Source: Clarireedia homoeocarpa (lineage: Eukaryota; Ascomycota; Leotiomycetes; Helotiales; Rutstroemiaceae). From it: a DNA stretch of 64,000 nt. Shown one piece after another: positions 1 through 12,895 of the stretch. Position 1 is the stretch's first letter; the number at the start of each line of letters is the position of its first letter. The stretch spans positions 750,363-814,362 of the forward strand of contig LNKV01000003.1 in the NCBI GenBank assembly GCA_001465935.1, in the 5' to 3' direction. The translations under genes and the position numbers were made by a program. The notes below the pieces were generated by a model. The model ran no database searches. It was not told where the DNA came from and worked only from the letters and a program-made list of their open reading frames with translations.

Positions 1-3000
1 TCCTTGATGATGATGATGATGATGAGGGGAGTTTGGAGCAGGGTGAGTGAGGGTTCGAAGAGGTGGAGGTGTGTTAGCTAGTTTAGTTTAGTTTGCTATG
101 TTGTCATTTTTTCCTTCTCTTGTTACAGTTCGTTATTCTATGTCGTTGTTGTCTCGGAGACTCAGAAGGTGTTGTGTGTTGTAGTTCTTGTTCTCGCTAC
201 TATATATCATCGTCACTGCCGTCCGCCATCAACGATCTGCATACGCCCTTTTCATCTGCTACTCTCATTGTATCATATTCCTCCTTAGTACCTTACCTGC
301 AACTCTACAGCTTACCCACAGCCGTTCCCAACCCCGACTGTCTTTTACATCAATCTATACTACATTTTACACTCTACAGTTCAGATCGATAAAGAGCCTA
401 GTATCAAAGTCCTTTTCTGGCTCTCGCTCTCGCTCTCTGTTTCTCCGTCTACTGGTGAACTAACTTGACTACCATTCTATCGATAATGACGTTTAGCTGA
501 GAGGTTTCCATATAATAATGAAGGGGACAGAGATAGGATTTATATACTCTAGGGGATGTGATGAGAGAGAGGAGTGCTAGTGGATTGAGGGGAAGTGATA
601 GGGATAGGGCGGTGGTGAAGTGAAGTGAAAGGGAGGAAGGAGATGAGAGAGGATGGAAGGAGGGAGAAAATTTGGAGGTAGTGAATTAGACAGATGTCTT
701 GTATATAAGAGTACAGAGAAGGAGGGAATGAAGACGTGGGTGGATAAATACGAGAGAGTACCTCAGTGAAAATGAGTGTAGAAGTGAGTATAAACCGAAC
801 CTCTCGTAAACCAACAAGCGCGGAAATGAAGGGGAGACATATAGGCGGATGAGATGAAGACAACGAAGTACATCTGGTGATCATAAGGAAGTGCATGTAT
901 CTGGTAAGGATAGATTAAGTGTAGTAGTGAATTCTCCAGTCAAGAAGTGAATGTGCTCGAAATAGTTAGCTTGCCGGTGTTGCGTTCATTACATTGAAAT
1001 AAATGGAACAGATATATAAACCCTTATCCCATTTGGAAATCAGAACAACAGACAGAAGCTGCGAGCATAATTACAGGTAATCTAAGTGCAGTGACAAAGT
1101 GTTGGAAATAGGTGATTTACTATGGTGGGATAGTGGGATAATAGGGGTGGGGGCCGCGGCAGCACAAGCCCGCTAATATACCGAAACACCCGCTAATAGG
1201 CCGGCAAATATAGGCTTGCGGAGCCTATAAGGGCCTATAGCTATAGGCCTACAGTACCTATAGCAGGAGCCCCAAGAAACACTTATACATAGTATAAGGA
1301 GTCCCTCCCACTGTAGATAGCCCAGTAGAAGAGCACAGTTGAATCAATCAGTTCCTTCTAAGCCTACAGGCACTATTCTACGTGTCAACCTGCTGTACCC
1401 TCAACACAAAGGGGCTGTAGAGAAGTGCTCTACTCTGTTCAAATAGATGTGGTTTCTGAGCTCTGGTGTACGGAGTATTAGACTTGAGAATTACGATTGA
1501 GGATTCTCGTTGTGGTGATATGATTCATTAATGCGTGGTTAGGTTTTTGCTGTCGAGTTCCAGGCCACAGGGTGTGCATATGATACGAGCCCCACACAAT
1601 AAATATTAATTATCGACAACAACTAAAGATAATCTCCAATCGCTGACCAAGAGATCACCCCTATTAACTTGATGACACTCACATCTTATCTCATTTTCTC
1701 TTGCACAACCACAATATAACATCTTTCTCACGAATCATAGCTAAAAGGCCCAGAACATCAACACTAGGTTGGGTGTGAGCTTCCTCTCTGTCGATATAAG
1801 TATAAGAGACTTTATTCAGTACTACTACAGATATTTATGTCTTTTACGAAAGGCACCTGAAAAGGCTTCCTTTCCAAGTCGCATTTTGGATCTGAAAGAA
1901 GGAGTATGAGTAGAGGTAGGTAAGAGTTTATATAGATTATGCGAGAGCATATGTGGCATCGTATGGAAACTATGGGATGGAGTTGAGATGATGTGTCCAT
2001 CTGGTTTGAAAATCTAGCGCCGTGGAAGTAGTTGAATATCAATATCTATGCCCATCGTTCACTCATCTAAGGTTACCTCAATTCCTCACTCACGCGCAAA
2101 TTGCAAATTAGTGCAAGATCCTCAATCTACAAATTCACCACAAGATTCCGAAGTTTGAGGGAGCAAAGGTGAACAATAAAAGCTCCAACTAAAACCACAA
2201 CGGTGTGTTCTTTTTCGGTCCTATTTCTCTTGGCTGTAGGGTGCGGGGATCGAAGTTTGAGGAATGTTTGGTTTAATGTAGGTGTAATTGCGGATTGAGA
2301 AAGGGGGAAGTAACGGAAGCAGCTCGCAGGATGAAGACATAGCATATGGGCATTCACTATTTGGGTGTAATGGGGTAGCGACGGAACTGAGTTTCAGATT
2401 CGTATATGTAAGAGAATGAAAGATCACAGGATCGTTACATAACTGATCTATACAATCCATGAGGACATCGTTAGCAAGGCACTTTGGTTAGATGTAGCTG
2501 GGGCACGCTGCAATGAGTTCTACCAAGATCGGACAGCGGCCTAGCGCAGTGGTGAATGATGTGCAGGATATACATGTCAAATAAGCCTAGGTGATGGGCC
2601 TAGGATTGTGTTAGGAAACTGGGCGTCACTCTTGTGATATGCCGGTGTACGAATGTTGTCATTTGAGAAGTAATTGCTGGCATTGTAGACTAGTCTTCGC
2701 TGTGGCTTCGTCACTAAGACTCTACTTGCCGTTTAGCGGATTTGCTGTCGTCATTCGATAGTTCAACATACCACACGTAAAGCCGCAAGAGAGCCTTTTG
2801 CTTCACAGAGTGTAGATTCAAGAATGATATACCAAGTTTCGAATACCACCAACCTCATCAAAGGCCGTGTTACGACATGATCGGATCTACTATTTCATGA
2901 AAGAATCCCTGGGAGCTTATACACTTGAGATGTTGAGCGGACAAATATCCATTATATTCACCACCCTGCTAGAGAGATCTCATTCACCATGATCCATGCC

Positions 3001-6000
3001 ATTCAAAGACCCTGGAGCACGAATTAAAACAGAAGATAACTGCCTAGGTGAATGTACGAGTGGCAGTGAAGAGACACTTTTCTCAACATCCACATACTAT
3101 TTAATGCAGCACATGCGGATGTTGAAACCGACGCGGTATACTTAGCGAGCATTATATACGTATTGTGAGTATTGAGGAAGATATGCTATTTACAACTGCG
3201 TATGACCCAGCATGATGCGGAGGAGTTCTAGTGATATAGAAGTGTCGTCATTGATTTTTCTGTTGTAGCATTGCTCACAGAGACTTTCTACTAACTTAAA
3301 AAGAATAGGAGATTTACCTAGGAAAAAAGCAGTGTCCTCAGATGAATTATCCATGCGTCTTCATAGAATTTCAGGATAGTGATGAAAAACATACAACCAT
3401 GCAAAAATACAGCCTATAGAGATTGTGGGGTGTCTCTCTGTGGAAAGAAGGTCTCAGCCCCGTTTGCAATAGCAATTAGACGAGATATCCTCTTCAAGAT
3501 TATTCTCTCTGCATCGTCGATAGACAACAATGATCGAGCGGATCTATGTTTCCCTAGGCCAACTAACTTTCTTCCTGAACACTGCAGATGAAGCAGGCTT
3601 CGGGCTTGCACATCAATAGCTAACTGCAACATCCTCAGCCATCGAGTTTCTAAAAACACCATGGAGTGGAAGACGTCTCCTTCCTTCTGACGTCTTCGAT
3701 CCAGCGAATTGAACCTTTCTTCTATAAACCATAGAACTGCATACATCCTCAATATCATGACCGCTGAGTTGGAGCATTTCCTCCCTGTACAACTCTTAAG
3801 TCTGAACTACCGGCTTGAACTTTCTTTCCATTTGTCAGGATGTCAAAATTCAAAAGTTGTTTCCCAGTCATGTAAACTCTTCGTTTTACTTTCTATGATT
3901 TCCTCGGATGAGGATGTTCAGACCGTCAAGTCTATCGTACGCTGGTGAAGAGTAGGTAAATAGCTAGTGAGCTTCTCTATATGTATTTGTCCCACATCGA
4001 ATTTTGAATATGCATCGAATGAATGATCGAGGAGGAGCATTTGCTCCCTCGACATAGCTCTAAAAGTTAAAGCTGTCACTCTGAACTTTATATCTAGTTC
4101 TACTCATGGCAAAGAACAATCTTGTGGCATCGTCTCGCGAAGCCAAAGGCCATAGCTAAACACATGCAAGAGTGTAATTTCACATCTTTCAGACAATTGA
4201 CGTCCTATCAATTTTTAACAAGCTAGGGATATAGCTTCCCCAGACTACTTGTGCATTGTAATTAGCACGGCAACTTTACATATTATGACCGCGAAACCTC
4301 GAATATCGTGAAACTCCCGATTCGTAAATAAGAAGAGTTGTATAGCTTGAAAGGAAATGTATGTTCCCCGCTTCTAGCGTATTAACCTCAAGCTCTAAAC
4401 TGATAAAACAGTTCTAAACTCTAATCCTGTCGTGTCGAGTTTGCTTGCCTAGAGCAACTATACCGCATAAGCAAAATTTCTAGGCCATCGATTGTTTGCA
4501 TACGCAGACTCTGCTAACGTAGACAACGCGTAATTGACTATGTAGAGCATCCAACTCTATAATCATATTATATCCCGTCTGGCCACCTGTATCCAAATCC
4601 GACCTTCTAAATCTTAAACCATAATTCCTAAAATAGTTAACTTTTCCCATCTCACATCTTGCATACAGATCTAGCTAGATGCAAGATTATGCACTACTAT
4701 CCGATCCGAAGTTTCACACACATATTTTTAAACTTTCGGAGTATATATCCGTCACTCTTTAAGCCAGCCTCTCTGTTCAGGCACCACAGACATACCACGG
4801 TGCCACGAGGTCGCAGTCCAGCATTCCCCATCCGTTCATGTACAAGGCTGTGCCTTAGCTGCGGAAGTTTCTTTCTTGCTTCTTTTCTTTTCTTTTCCAA
4901 GCTAGAGGACCTCAGGCTTCTACAATTCCAAAATTAGAAACCCGCCGCTGCTGCCACCATCTTCCGTGAAGCTCGCCCGCTTGTCTTCCGAAATCGAATC
5001 GGAAAACCACTGAATCGCCTCAACCTCGAGCCCCTATATCTTACCTTGCATTTTCCTTTTCCACAATCCTTTTCATATGTCGACCCGATGGTGTAAACCT
5101 CATCTGCTCTGCTTAAAATAGCACTCCCCTGCCCTGCCCTATCATGCCATGTCATGTTCTCTCTGTATCCGCAAGCTAGAAACAAGATATGATCGAGAAG
5201 ATTGCAAATCCGATATCATGACTCGTATCCTTAATCCCTGACAATATTCGGGTTGGAAGAAAAGAAAAATGATTTATGTGATTGGAAACCACAAGGTGTC
5301 AGCCATAGACATGGGATTTTCAACTTTCTGGGGATGGGATTCTGGAAGGTTTTACTTTTTTGGGATTGACATGACTCGCTCCACACCCTGCAACTTTAGC
5401 TTTTGCTGCTATGGTAGATAGGGCTGGGATGGCTGGGGAGAAACGTGTGGCTAGGTTTAGAAGGAACCTTATTCTTCCATGTGCTGAGGGTCGCAGCTTG
5501 TTTTTCTTGTTACCCTGAGGTTTGAAACAAGTAGCGGTTTCATATCGAGAAGCAGTATGAAAAGTTACCGCATTCTGACTAAGTAGACTGACTGTAAGTT
5601 CGCTGACTTCTCATCCCCTTCTCCGGTTTCGGCGGACTTTCCTTCGCAACAATTGTTTCTATCTTGGGTAGAACGGAGGAAAAAGTCCGGGCCTAGATAA
5701 TCTAATACAATAAAAATACAATAGAATAGACTATAACGGCGCCGATGCTGTCTGTGTCAAACAGCAAAGGAATAAAGAAGGAAGACGCCGGGCCTACCGC
5801 CTCGCCGCACAGCCTGGATTCAACGTCTATCGTCGAAAAGACCTAACCAACCACTCAAGCCCATGAGAGACACGATGATCTGCATCACGGGAAACAGAAG
5901 TCTCCACCCCCTGCTGGAACCCAATTCTAACCCGAGGGAAAGGAAAAGGGAAGATTCGTTATGGAACCTGCAAGCCCCAGCTTTTCGAAAGCAAAAAAAA

Positions 6001-7739
6001 GCAAGCGGAAGCCACGTGCTTGGATGTATGTGCGCTGCACTGCGTTGGGTACGTACCTTGAGAGATAGATCCAAGGCGGAAGAACGGTCCCAAAGCAGTG
6101 TAGCCCGTAAGCCCAGTCATCACTCTAAGCAGACTGTGAAGTCAAACTGGGTAGGAGTACCGTTCGGTAGTTGACGATGTCACCAGATGCGGTATGTGAT
6201 CTGATTTGTTTCGCTCACGCGATTCGTGAAAGAGATTAAGGGATTTTCGTCAGGGTATAGAGAGAGCACTGCAAAAGGGATTGAGGCTTCCGGTTTCCTT
6301 CCGTGTCTGCTGGGGTTCTGCTCTATGTTTAAATGTGATGTGATAGGACTATGGAGCGGAATTGATCGGGGGCTGGGGTTGAGGGATACCCAGAGAGATC
6401 TCCACTCACAATACAAGTAGTATATGTCACCATCACACCTGTATTTCATTCTCCACACACACCGTGAATATCACACGGGACAGCCAGTACGGTACAGCAA
6501 CACATCAGATATAACCCCCCCAAAAAGGTTCCATGCATCCGTCTCATACCCCAACTGCCATTATCCGGAGTACATCCACCTCGGCCATATTGCCAAATGC
6601 ATAAATCCCATAACTGCAACATTCCGATCATTGCCCTCCAAATCTAGTTATTGCCTCCGAATAGAGATCGATCTGATCTTCTACGAGGTGTGTTGCCCCG
6701 GAGATGGCTACCGGAAGCGGTCAAGTGAGGATTAGGTACCACATGTTCTTTTTACATAAGTGACAAACAAAAAAAACAACAGTGCGGCAAGATGATGATC
6801 GACGATTAGTTGCTAGTACTTTCCTTGTCGATTGATTTTCCTCCTTGTGTTGCAGATTTGTAAGCAGGTGGATGCGCGAGGAAGCTGGATGCGTACAGGT
6901 CCCAGACAGTTTGGGTAGGAAATGGAGCAGATTTTGAAAAGGAAAAATCTATGGACGAATGGATAAAATGGAAGAAGATCGGAATATTCCCCATGATGCT
7001 TAATATTGGTGTCACAATCTCAGTAGTCGCTATATGAGTTAAAAGGGGAGTTAAGTCATAGAGGGGCAAGGGGTATGTCATGATGCCGGGAAAATTCCGC
7101 TTTTTCTTCTCCAAGACATATATCATCACGATCATTGAGGGTGGGTGAACTTCACAATGATTCACGGCCAAATTATGAGGTAAAAGTATTGACTTCATGA
7201 TTTCGTATTCGTGTATCTTATCAATCAATGTCATCATATCTCCTGTCCTGTCTCCATCTCTCCCTTGTATCTTATATGCTATGTAAAGCTAAATACAACT
7301 AGAAAGAAATAGAATATCTATCCGTAGAGTAAAAAGATGAAGAAGAACCATAAAAAAGATGGTAAAATGCAAAAAATAACAGGTGAAAGTAAAAGCCCTG
7401 ACAAAGCAGTGTCTTAGAAGACATGATATAAACACATATCGGGTATATGGCGTCAGAGACGATGTTGACGCAGTTAGCCCAAAAAAATCCAAATATACGC
7501 ATATCCTTTTCCATACGGTCGGGCCCTATTCCAATTCCTGGGTCCACGACTATCCCAACAAAGCCAGTGATGTAAAATATAAAATAGTAAAAATGTTGAC
7601 GCCCCTTGTCTGTTGTTCCGTTGTTCCCCTTTATGCGCCGATGATGATAACAATTTCAAAAATGCGTGTATATCATGAAATACAGTATTGAAACCAGACA
7701 AAAGAAAAAGAAAAAGAAAAAGAAATAGAAATAGAAAAC
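1..7739. other. Gene-poor stretch, no supported gene
   Basis: No frame here shows a recognisable domain or a convincing exon chain. The contents are a short GAT-type microsatellite at about 7-27, a palindrome-rich segment at about 1141-1290 (listed separately), and scattered short open frames. The longest ATG-initiated minus-strand frame of note is 3414-3758 (114 codons), which I do not recognise. Composition is mixed and not strikingly AT-rich. The stretch could hide a fast-evolving or relic gene, but nothing supports one. Confidence 0.5.
1141..1290. repeat. Palindrome-rich segment, possible transposon relic
   Basis: The segment opens with a GC-rich stretch (gggggccgcggcagcac). It then carries two copies of an 11-12 base word (acccgctaata, with a shorter cccgctaata variant) about 20 bases apart. 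It ends in overlapping palindromes around cctatagctatagg with repeated gcctata/cctatag words. Subterminal repeats and nested palindromes of this kind are typical of non-autonomous DNA transposon ends. No transposase frame and no clear target-site duplication were found, so the identity is inference. Confidence 0.3.
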
Positions 7740-9294
7740 TTATTCCTCTTCAAATCGACAGACATCCTTGAATTCAGGGTACTTGTCAATAAAGTCCTTC
7801 TTCATGCTGATATTAGCCAAATTGCCAACATGTTTGTCCATCTCCTCCGATATTCTAATGGCACCATTTTCGAACACCAGGGCCTTCATGGGGTCGAAAG
7901 GCCAATTGACACACAAGTTTTGCGCGTATGTGTTTTGGAACTCCATGTTGTCATAACGATCCTGCTCGTTAATGATCTTGTCCCTGAAGCGACCCCAAGG
8001 TGGAAGATCCATCCAGGCTGGATGGGGAATCATAAGTTGTGAAGGTCTGGGAGTTTGCCATTCGTGCAAGGATGAATATGTAATTTGCGACGGGCAAATT
8101 TGCCACTGGATGAAGCGATACATGCACATAAAGCTAGCAAGACGTTCCGGAATACTCATGAATCCACGCTTGGATAATAGACTAGCGTAGCGACTCATAG
8201 TCTCCTCCATGGTAGACGAATTGTAAGCCGGGCCTGTTTGGTTGAAGAGAATATGAACTGATGGAAATGAGGGGCCCAGAGCATCAGATCGAGGGATATC
8301 TGCAGTAGTCGAGGCATTGGCAAGAGCGGTATGGCGCTGGGAGTGAATGATCGAGAACATCAGCTGATCGAGGATGGACCCTGGTGCCTTCAGCTTGGTG
8401 CAAATTTGCCAGGCATATGTAGAAGGTTGCGCCTGCCAGCATGTCGTCAAATATTGTGGGGGAGGGGTCATGACATCCGCGAAACCAGTTTGCTCAAGGT
8501 GCAGAAATCTGGAAGGCTCTTGAAGAGGGGCCCAGGCCTGAATAGCCTTCGTCTCTTCGGTTGAATTTGGGTTGTTGCCGTTGATTATGGGTTCTTCCCA
8601 CAAAAGAACATCTGGTGGGGAGAATAAGACTTCCGGACTTTGTTCAGGTACGTAGCCGCCTAACGAATGGAGGATTGGATATACTGCCTGGTTCGTCGGT
8701 GGGTATGGCTGTTCCGCGAAAGGACTACCGTGTGGAGATTCGATAGGGGAGACATGATTCGACCACATGTTGTTGGAAGGTTCGGAAATCCATTCCACTT
8801 TCGGCTGCAATAACAACTCGTCTTGGAGTTCTCGACTTGGGGCTGGCAGAGGTTGTGGAATCTCTTGCATATTGAGTTGCGATCGTAGTCTCTCGACTTC
8901 CAATTCTAACTCCTGATTCCGCTTGATGATTCTCTCCACACTCACTTCTCTCCTCCCCTCTTCCAACTCCCTCACCTTCTTCTCCAAAGTTTCGATATGT
9001 TCTTTTGTCCGTTGTCTAATGTTGCGTTGTGCTTCCCGATCATTGGCCCTCTTCCGTGCTAACTGGGCCTTACTGAGATGAGCTACGGATCGTTTGCCGC
9101 CGCGTGCCCCTGTATGGATGTGTGTTAGAAGTGAGGATACACAAAACGGGTGGAGACTTGTTCGTGTCAGTTGATGATAACTCACCCTTTTTTCTTGGTT
9201 CTTCAATGGAATCCATTGCTACCGGACTCGTAGAGCCACTGGTACTCGAGCTTTCGTTGTAGATGTTGTTGTGCATCATTGTGATGACCTCCAT
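7740..9294 (-). CDS. bZIP transcription factor with C-terminal DUF3425
   Basis: Sequence-specific nuclear DNA-binding regulator. There are two exons: 9294-9186 and 9109-7740, with a 76-nt GTGAGT...ACAG intron. Splicing is phase 1 and gives 492 residues. The ATG at 9294 is the first in frame. The basic region (NDREAQRNIRQR) lies at about residues 59-70 and runs into a leucine-zipper coiled coil to about residue 120. A long, poorly conserved middle follows. The last ~130 residues carry the DUF3425 pattern: a PHPAWMDLPPWGRFRD motif, then a WPFD segment and a long amphipathic tail. In ascomycetes bZIP/DUF3425 proteins are often linked to stress or secondary-metabolite control. No biosynthetic cluster is visible here, so the target is unknown. 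The gene stands alone, with over 3 kb free upstream. Architecture is certain; biological role is not. Confidence 0.9.
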
Positions 9295-9800
9295 TCACGT
9301 CCTGGGCAAAGGCTCAAGTGAAGAGGTTGGAATGGTCAGAGGGTTCAGTTGAGATGTTGAGGAGAGAAATTGATCCACAGTTGGTGGTGGTAGGAAAGTA
9401 GATGCTTTATGGGGAGGTGGGACTTGAATATCGACGAAGGGTAAGTCGTGGTACGTGCGATATTCCCCGAAGAAAAAGATGGGTCGTGTGTTGATGCTCA
9501 AAAACGCAATGGCAGTGGGGTCTTTTGATATTCTTGCGGGGCCCATCTGAGTATCTATAGCTCGAGAACCCGGGATCCAGGATTGGCAGCATTTTTTGAT
9601 ACATGGCCTTCAAATCCCGAAGGGTCATAGGATAGGTTCGGGATCAGCAGCGGTAAGAGTTCTGAGAAGCTTCTACCTGCTGCTGGGCTAAGTCAGTCTG
9701 GAGGTGGCATCGACAAATGGATGCACAGTAGCCAGCGCCAAGTATGATGAAGGGTGCTTTTGGGTAGGTTTGTGGTGGTTTGGCAAGAAAAGGGTGCGGT

Positions 9801-9830
9801 GTGAATCTGCGTGAATCTGCGTGAATCTGC
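9801..9830. repeat. Three perfect 10-bp tandem units
   Basis: The decamer gtgaatctgc is repeated three times without a mismatch, about 0.5 kb upstream of the bZIP start codon. It could act as a repeated protein-binding site or be a simple slippage product. Nothing in the sequence decides. Confidence 0.8.
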
Positions 9831-10212
9831 GCGCAAACATTAGACTGGGATATTTTTTTTCATCATCTCCTTCATCCACACCACCATGAGCAGACCGTAG
9901 CGCACCAAACGAGACTATACCGCACTAGATGCTTCACACACTCACCAGGTTCACCATACATTAGTCTTGGGTCTTATCGAACAAAAGCTTGGAACAAGTT
10001 TTACAATGTTGCAAGGCAAAAAACGAGCAGATATGAGACAACTAGCCCGAGGCGGCCTAGATGTGTAGGGGTTTTCGAAGTGTTCTGTCGAAGTAGGCGA
10101 ATTTGGGGGAGTGGCGTGCACAACCGTGCCTCTACCCGGAGTGCTGAGTGCTGGGAGTGTGGGAAGGCACGGTAGGAAAGTTTGTTTGCGCTGCGTCCTT
10201 GGTGATTGGCAC

Positions 10213-10270
10213 GTGGGACTTGGGACTTGGGACTTGGGACGTGGGACTCGGGATTTGGGACTTGGGACTT
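10213..10270. repeat. 7-bp GGGACTT tandem array
   Basis: About eight units of a 7-bp motif (gggactt with variants such as gggacgt, gggactc and ggattt) run head to tail. The imperfect units suggest an older minisatellite. The array creates spurious Ser/Pro-rich open frames on both strands that are not genes. Confidence 0.75.
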
Positions 10271-10748
10271 CATTCATGCGGCCTTTGTTCTTCGTCTTCG
10301 TTCTTCGTCTGCCTTCGATAGCAGGCGAGTAGTTTGCTAAGCGTTCCTCTCCGTCCCTCCCCTCTTTCCGTCCACCCCCTTGTCGCTACCTTGTCGCTAC
10401 CTTGTTCCTACCTTGTCCCTACCAATGGTGTCACTTCCGATATTATCCCCTTTCACAAGACTGATTGGCTGATCGGCTTCGAGTAGGGTGAGCAATATAA
10501 TAGGGTTTTGTGGCTTGTTGGCTCCCCACTTTATTGTTCCCTCTCACGCTGCCAGAATCATTCGCTACCTCGTGCGAAGACAAAGCCCTGCAACAAGGCC
10601 TGGACAACTGCTTGTTGAAAGAAAAAGGAAGACCGTGATGGATTCGCGCCCTATCAAACGCTGCACACCTCAGCTGCATTGGGATTTGCGCTGCTGACCC
10701 CTACCCCTTCCCTCCCCCTCTTCAAGGGGAACAGAAAAAACAAACAAA

Positions 10749-10749
<1 letters not shown>

Positions 10750-10797
<48 letters not shown>
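10750..10797. repeat. 48-base poly(A) run
   Basis: An uninterrupted run of 48 A follows a short A-rich CAAA lead and is followed by AAAC units. On the + strand it looks like the tail of a retroposed transcript, but the upstream 300 bp shows no recognisable coding or LINE-like sequence. Length may also reflect assembly of a homopolymer. Confidence 0.8.
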
Positions 10798-10798
<1 letters not shown>

Positions 10799-12505
10799 AA
10801 AAAAACAAAACCAATACCAGCGCATTTTGGTCCGTAGATGGGTCAAAACTATGTTGTCAGTAGCCCATATTAACATTGACAGCATAAACGCATTGAGGTC
10901 ATGACACATAGCAAGCACATAGCAGGCACATAGCAAGCACATAGCGAGCACATCGGACATCGCACATCACATATCGTATATCGCACATCGCAAGATCTCG
11001 GCAACGGAACTTGCCATCGTTGCGAACTCCAACGTCTTTTGTACCACAGCCATGTATATCTTTCTCCTGCTGTCTTCTTTAGAGCTTTTCTTCTATTTCT
11101 TAGAGGCCTTCGGGAAATCTCTCCTTGTCAAAAGCTCCGGCGGCGAAGTAGGGACTGATCTCATAGCATTGCGCCGACGCAGCATTTGCCACTATCCATG
11201 TGGTGTGGTGGCGGCGGCGGTGGTGATGGTGGTGGTGATGGTGGTGCTAAACAATGGCGACAACCTAGCAATCTAGCAATATTGCACAACAGACAACGAC
11301 GTTTCATACAGTCGTTTAGCTTTCGTGGCTTGTTTGGAGTAGTATACAGCTTAGAGGTCCACCAAGGCTGCAGCAGAAGCATTAGCACCCATCTGCTTCT
11401 ACAGAGTACAACACTACGACGTACATAACTTTACTAGCGCAAGGTCGAGGGAAAGGCAAGCGGACGGATGGCAAGGCCGAACCTGCGACAGACAGACGTG
11501 CGAAATTACACCTTTCTGCGTTCAGCAATACCACCGAAGCATCCAGAGATGGCATTCATTCACGCCGGTACATACCACACACCAGGCTCAGGCCCAATCG
11601 ATAAATTTTAGGACGAGTAGCGTTCACTGGTTCAACCGTTTTTCCATTTTCAATCCGTCGCTCTTCCGGGTCTAAAGGCATAGAGGGGCGTGAAGGGGCG
11701 TGGAGGGGCGTGGAGGGGCGCAGAGGAATATGTCCTATATTCTATGTCCTCTGAGTAATGGGCACATGGAGATGGCAAAGTTCTGGAGTAATTACGGAAA
11801 GTTAGCCAAAGGTCCGAAACTTCTACAAAGTAACACTGCTAAGAGCTTATGTAGGGAGACGTTCGAAGTTAGTTCTTCGGAAAAGCCCAGATGGCGACAA
11901 TGATTTTCCTCCTCGCATAGGCCACGCCAGGCCAGGCCCTATTCTCCTTGGTGGTAGCTCGTGCCTTGTGCGATATCTCGGTACGGCTATTACAATACAC
12001 CTCTGTCAATTAACGAAAGGTATTCTACACTTCAAGGACAACGCATTCCTGCTCATTGGTCGCAAAAGGTCATCACAAAACTAACACGGCAAGTTTTCAT
12101 TTCAGATACAACCCGTCCTGAATACGGCAATTTTTCGTTCTAGGTACAACCCGTCCTGACGTGAGGAAAAAGGAAGTCGCTCGTCTCAAATGCTAGCCAC
12201 GCGCAAGATACGCATTGACGAATTGATATGATAGTCTTTCCTTTTTCATCCCAATCCATCGAGTGATTCATGTGGTGAGTGCTCCAGTTAAATCGGCTTT
12301 CCCCATTCGCGGCGTATTCTCTGGAGTCTAACTGGCTGCCTTCTAACATTGAGCGCTTTTAGTCGCCGATCCGCAGGGCCCTGTATTCAGAAATCACATG
12401 CTACCTCCATCGAGGCTAAAATGCGGAGTCGGAATAGGCCTCCGACGATGATGTTCAGTTCTCATGTTTGTGCTCTTCTGATAAACTTTCTGGGGGGCAG
12501 CCACA

Positions 12506-12593
12506 CGCTTTAGCAGGTTGATCACTTCGCTTTAGCAGGTTGATCACTTCGCTTTAGCAGGTTGACCACTTCGCTTTAGCAGGTTGATCACTT
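12506..12593. repeat. Four 22-bp tandem units upstream of the aquaporin relic
   Basis: The 22-bp unit begins cgctttagcaggttgatc and ends actt. It is repeated four times. Unit 3 has one T-to-C change and the last unit differs at its end. The array ends about 300 bp before the ATG of the aquaporin relic, in what would be its promoter. Such iterated sites can be regulatory, but simple duplication is equally possible. Confidence 0.85.
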
Positions 12594-12895
12594 CCCTGGA
12601 ACGAGCGTACTACTACGAGGCTTGCCAGCCTCTTGCATTGGAAATTCGCATCAAACACGCAGCCTCGATGTCCGCCTTGAATTCAATATGTAAATCTTGG
12701 GTTATAGCGATATTCAAGGCTAATATTTCGTGGTCGATCCGTGAGTTCATGGTGGTGAGGGGGTAGCATTTAGGAGTTTCAACTCGGTGTGGGAAGAACG
12801 TACAATCTGAAAATATTTGCAGCCTCACAACCCTTCTGCAATTAACCTTCCCCTGCCGCCGCATCATTCGACATTCTCACCGCTACTGCTTCGTC

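Larger units (their letters stand above)
9295..12895. other. Intergenic region with several tandem repeats
   Basis: No gene supported. It holds the bZIP upstream region and several short repeats, the main ones listed separately: three perfect 10-bp units at 9801-9830, a 7-bp GGGACTT array near 10213-10270, a 48-base A run, an 11-bp array at about 10903-10955, GGT/GAT triplets at about 11207-11248, and four 22-bp units at 12506-12593. Open frames here are low-complexity or lack domains. Confidence 0.5.

Noticed and set aside
3414..3758. 114-codon ATG-started minus-strand frame
   Set aside because: No domain, no neighbouring exons and a length that chance allows in 64 kb.
10001..10277. Pro/Ser-rich minus-strand frames
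   Set aside because: They are translations of the 7-bp tandem array and have no independent coding support.
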